DNA of 64,000 bases from Paraglaciecola sp. L1A13 (lineage in GTDB: Bacteria > Pseudomonadota > Gammaproteobacteria > Enterobacterales > Alteromonadaceae), in the NCBI RefSeq assembly GCF_009796745.1, contig NZ_CP047024.1, positions 3,224,001 through 3,288,000 of the forward strand. The letters run 5' to 3'. How positions within the stretch are numbered: position 1 is the stretch's first letter; the number at the start of each line of letters is the position of its first letter. The notes beneath the pieces are model-generated. The model made no database searches. It worked only from the letters and a program-made list of their open reading frames with translations, and was not told where the DNA came from. Below are positions 62,590-64,000 of the stretch, one piece after another. A program made the position numbers and the translations under genes.

Positions 62590-63669
62590 TTAACTACTCA
62601 ATATTTTAAGAGGTAATGACAACGCCCCGTTATCTGTTTGACCCACAAGCCAAATAATGGCACTTAGGCCACCCAAAGTGGTGACATACCACAAAATGGA
62701 AACAATTTGAGCATAACGGTTAAGGGGCAATAGCTCACTTAAGTGTCGGCGTTTATATTCAAAGAATATTTCCACACTACCTATAGCAAGTAAAAAACCT
62801 AACAAGGCCAAACCGAAGTGATAACTAACGTAAACACCTAAAATGGCTCCCAGTGCGCAGGCGATTATTCCTACTCGAGAGTTAATTGAAAATGCGATAC
62901 TTTTAAGTACATGCCCTCCGTCTAAAGGCAATACAGGTAACATATTAAATAAATTGAGCAACGCATTAAATACCGCTAAACCTGCGAGTATTTCTATATC
63001 GGTAAGCCAATACCCCACTAAACAAGCAATAGACAATATCAAGCCAAAAAATGGCCCCATAATTGAAATAACAATATCTTGCCAGCGGGTATTAATTTTG
63101 TCGTCGCTGAGCGCTAAACCTCCCACAAAAGGAATAAGGTAAATACCTTTGGTTTTCAAACCAAAGTACTTCATCGCCTTGATATGACCGTATTCATGAA
63201 ATACCAGACACAAGATCAAAGCAATGGCAAACTCAATAGAAAATAACCAGCTATAAGCGGCTAAACTGCCCGCAGCAAACAACACTTTAATTACCTTGGC
63301 GCTTTTTAACAGTTTTAAACCTAAACCCGCCAAACCAATGAAACTAAATTTCATCGGTTGTTTTTCACCTTGGATAACTTGCCTTTGCTCAATGTCTTTT
63401 TCAGTGAGCGTATTTTCATGCAACAGCTGCTCATTAACGAAAAGCTGATACTGCAGATCAAAAGGTTGCCATTGCAGAACACCACTGAGCTCTACTTGAA
63501 TTTCGCCTTGCTCACTTTTTAGAGAAAATTGATGTGAAAAGTTATCATTGTCAGCGCTAGCATTAATTTGCGAAACGCAGTCATCTCCCCAAAAAAGCTG
63601 TTGCCACCCAGCCATTGAACCTTCTAACTTAAGTGTTTTACCTAAACACTCTACTTCTAATAAATGCAC
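62590..63669 (-). CDS. M50 family site-2-protease-like membrane metalloprotease, copy B
   Basis: A 359-residue protein with the same HEYGH (158-162) and LPLDGGH (Asp250) zinc motifs and the same length as copy A, without indels. Residues 82-359 are identical between the copies; eight substitutions (H2, V6, D42, V64, Y74, F77, E80, Q81 here) fall in the first 81 residues. Silent differences are scattered through the rest. The pattern fits a duplication with either purifying selection or gene conversion over the catalytic part. Both copies point leftward. The start is fixed by the shared N-terminus. Confidence 0.88.
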   Translation of the reverse strand: MHLLEVECLGKTLKLEGSMAGWQQLFWGDDCVSQINASADNDNFSHQFSLKSEQGEIQVELSGVLQWQPFDLQYQLFVNEQLLHENTLTEKDIEQRQVIQGEKQPMKFSFIGLAGLGLKLLKSAKVIKVLFAAGSLAAYSWLFSIEFAIALILCLVFHEYGHIKAMKYFGLKTKGIYLIPFVGGLALSDDKINTRWQDIVISIMGPFFGLILSIACLVGYWLTDIEILAGLAVFNALLNLFNMLPVLPLDGGHVLKSIAFSINSRVGIIACALGAILGVYVSYHFGLALLGFLLAIGSVEIFFEYKRRHLSELLPLNRYAQIVSILWYVTTLGGLSAIIWLVGQTDNGALSLPLKILSS

Positions 63670-63868
63670 TATAAAAACTCAACATATAAAATCTAACCCG
63701 ATTATTGCCATTATTGTGTCAGAGTCGGCAATAATTTTCCTTCTTACTTTATAAGACACAGTGAAAGTCCATCTTAGTCTGGCTGGGCGGGATAAAGCCC
63801 ACTGGCATAGTCATTGCTCTTCTTCGTGCAAAGTATTCATTATCATTGGATTTAATTAAGGGGATCTT

Positions 63869-64000
63869 ATGCAGATAAATAGTAGTAGCTACATGACGAG
63901 TATCTATCAAATGGACAATACTATTAACGATAAATCACCTAACGCCAGCCCTCTATCACGAAGTGAAACCACTACAGACACAGTAACGATTAGTGATGCT
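63869..64000 (+). CDS. Partial gene at window end, unidentified
   Basis: The first 44 codons of a gene that runs off the window: MQINSSSYMTSIYQMDNTIN and so on, Ser/Thr/Asn-rich and without a signal peptide. AAGGGGA lies six bases before the ATG, a strong ribosome site. A polar N-terminus of this sort is seen in some flagellar, calcium-binding and matrix proteins, but nothing identifies the family. Confidence 0.6.
   Translation, partial: MQINSSSYMTSIYQMDNTINDKSPNASPLSRSETTTDTVTISDA

Overview
The window looks like a chromosomal segment of a marine gammaproteobacterium of the Alteromonadales, probably Alteromonadaceae (Paraglaciecola/Glaciecola-like). This rests on the family content and gene order: rnm-yciO-scpA-scpB-rluB divergent from trpEGD(CF)BA, DUF2956, DUF6491 and DUF6868 proteins, an AaeXAB-type pump, a cyanophycin cluster and AT-leaning coding sequence. 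No rRNA or tRNA gene was seen.

Layout, left to right. 0-4.4 kb: a DUF2127 membrane protein, an aaeXAB-like efflux operon and a DUF2956 protein. 5.0-8.1 kb: a tight three-gene operon of two distantly similar uncharacterised proteins followed by a DyP-type heme peroxidase. 8.2-17.4 kb: mostly single genes (DUF599 protein, cold-shock protein, an enolase away from its usual neighbours, an RluA-family pseudouridine synthase, a hybrid histidine kinase, a lipoprotein, a DUF6868 protein and a SpoIIAA/STAS-like protein). 17.8-21.8 kb: rluB-scpB-scpA-yciO-rnm, leftward. 22.0-29.2 kb: the trp operon, with a leader peptide carrying three Trp codons and an attenuator, ending in yciI. trpB carries a +1 shift in a run of five G. 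29.4-36.3 kb: arfB, a choice-of-anchor A protein with a variant PEP-CTERM tail, a PrsT-like TPR protein, and a PepSY/PhoP/PhoQ-like set. 36.3-43.0 kb: a cyanophycin cluster (Mur-ligase-only CphA-like protein, cphA, cyanophycinase, isoaspartyl dipeptidase). 43.3-46.6 kb: an MscS channel and a glutathionylspermidine synthetase/amidase.

46.8-63.7 kb is accessory. It is bounded by two direct copies of an M50 protease gene exactly 15,769 bp apart. Between them lies an array of about 16 attC-like sites with a dozen small leftward cassette genes, mostly membrane, exported or unknown proteins. No integron integrase is visible, so it is a CALIN-type array. It is interrupted by a truncated IS110-family element that keeps a candidate bridge RNA, whose loop has an 8-nt match to the complement of attC core sequence. 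A RAYT/IS200-like element with 12-bp inverted ends abuts that remnant. At the promoter-proximal end, where intI would be expected, sits an IS91-family module (tyrosine recombinase plus Y2 HUH transposase). Beyond it are two palindromes, an integrase remnant, a DUF1840 gene and a 2-hydroxyacid dehydrogenase pseudogene with three in-frame stops. The window ends in the first 44 codons of an unidentified gene.

All functional names come from reading translations against remembered family signatures; no database search was run.
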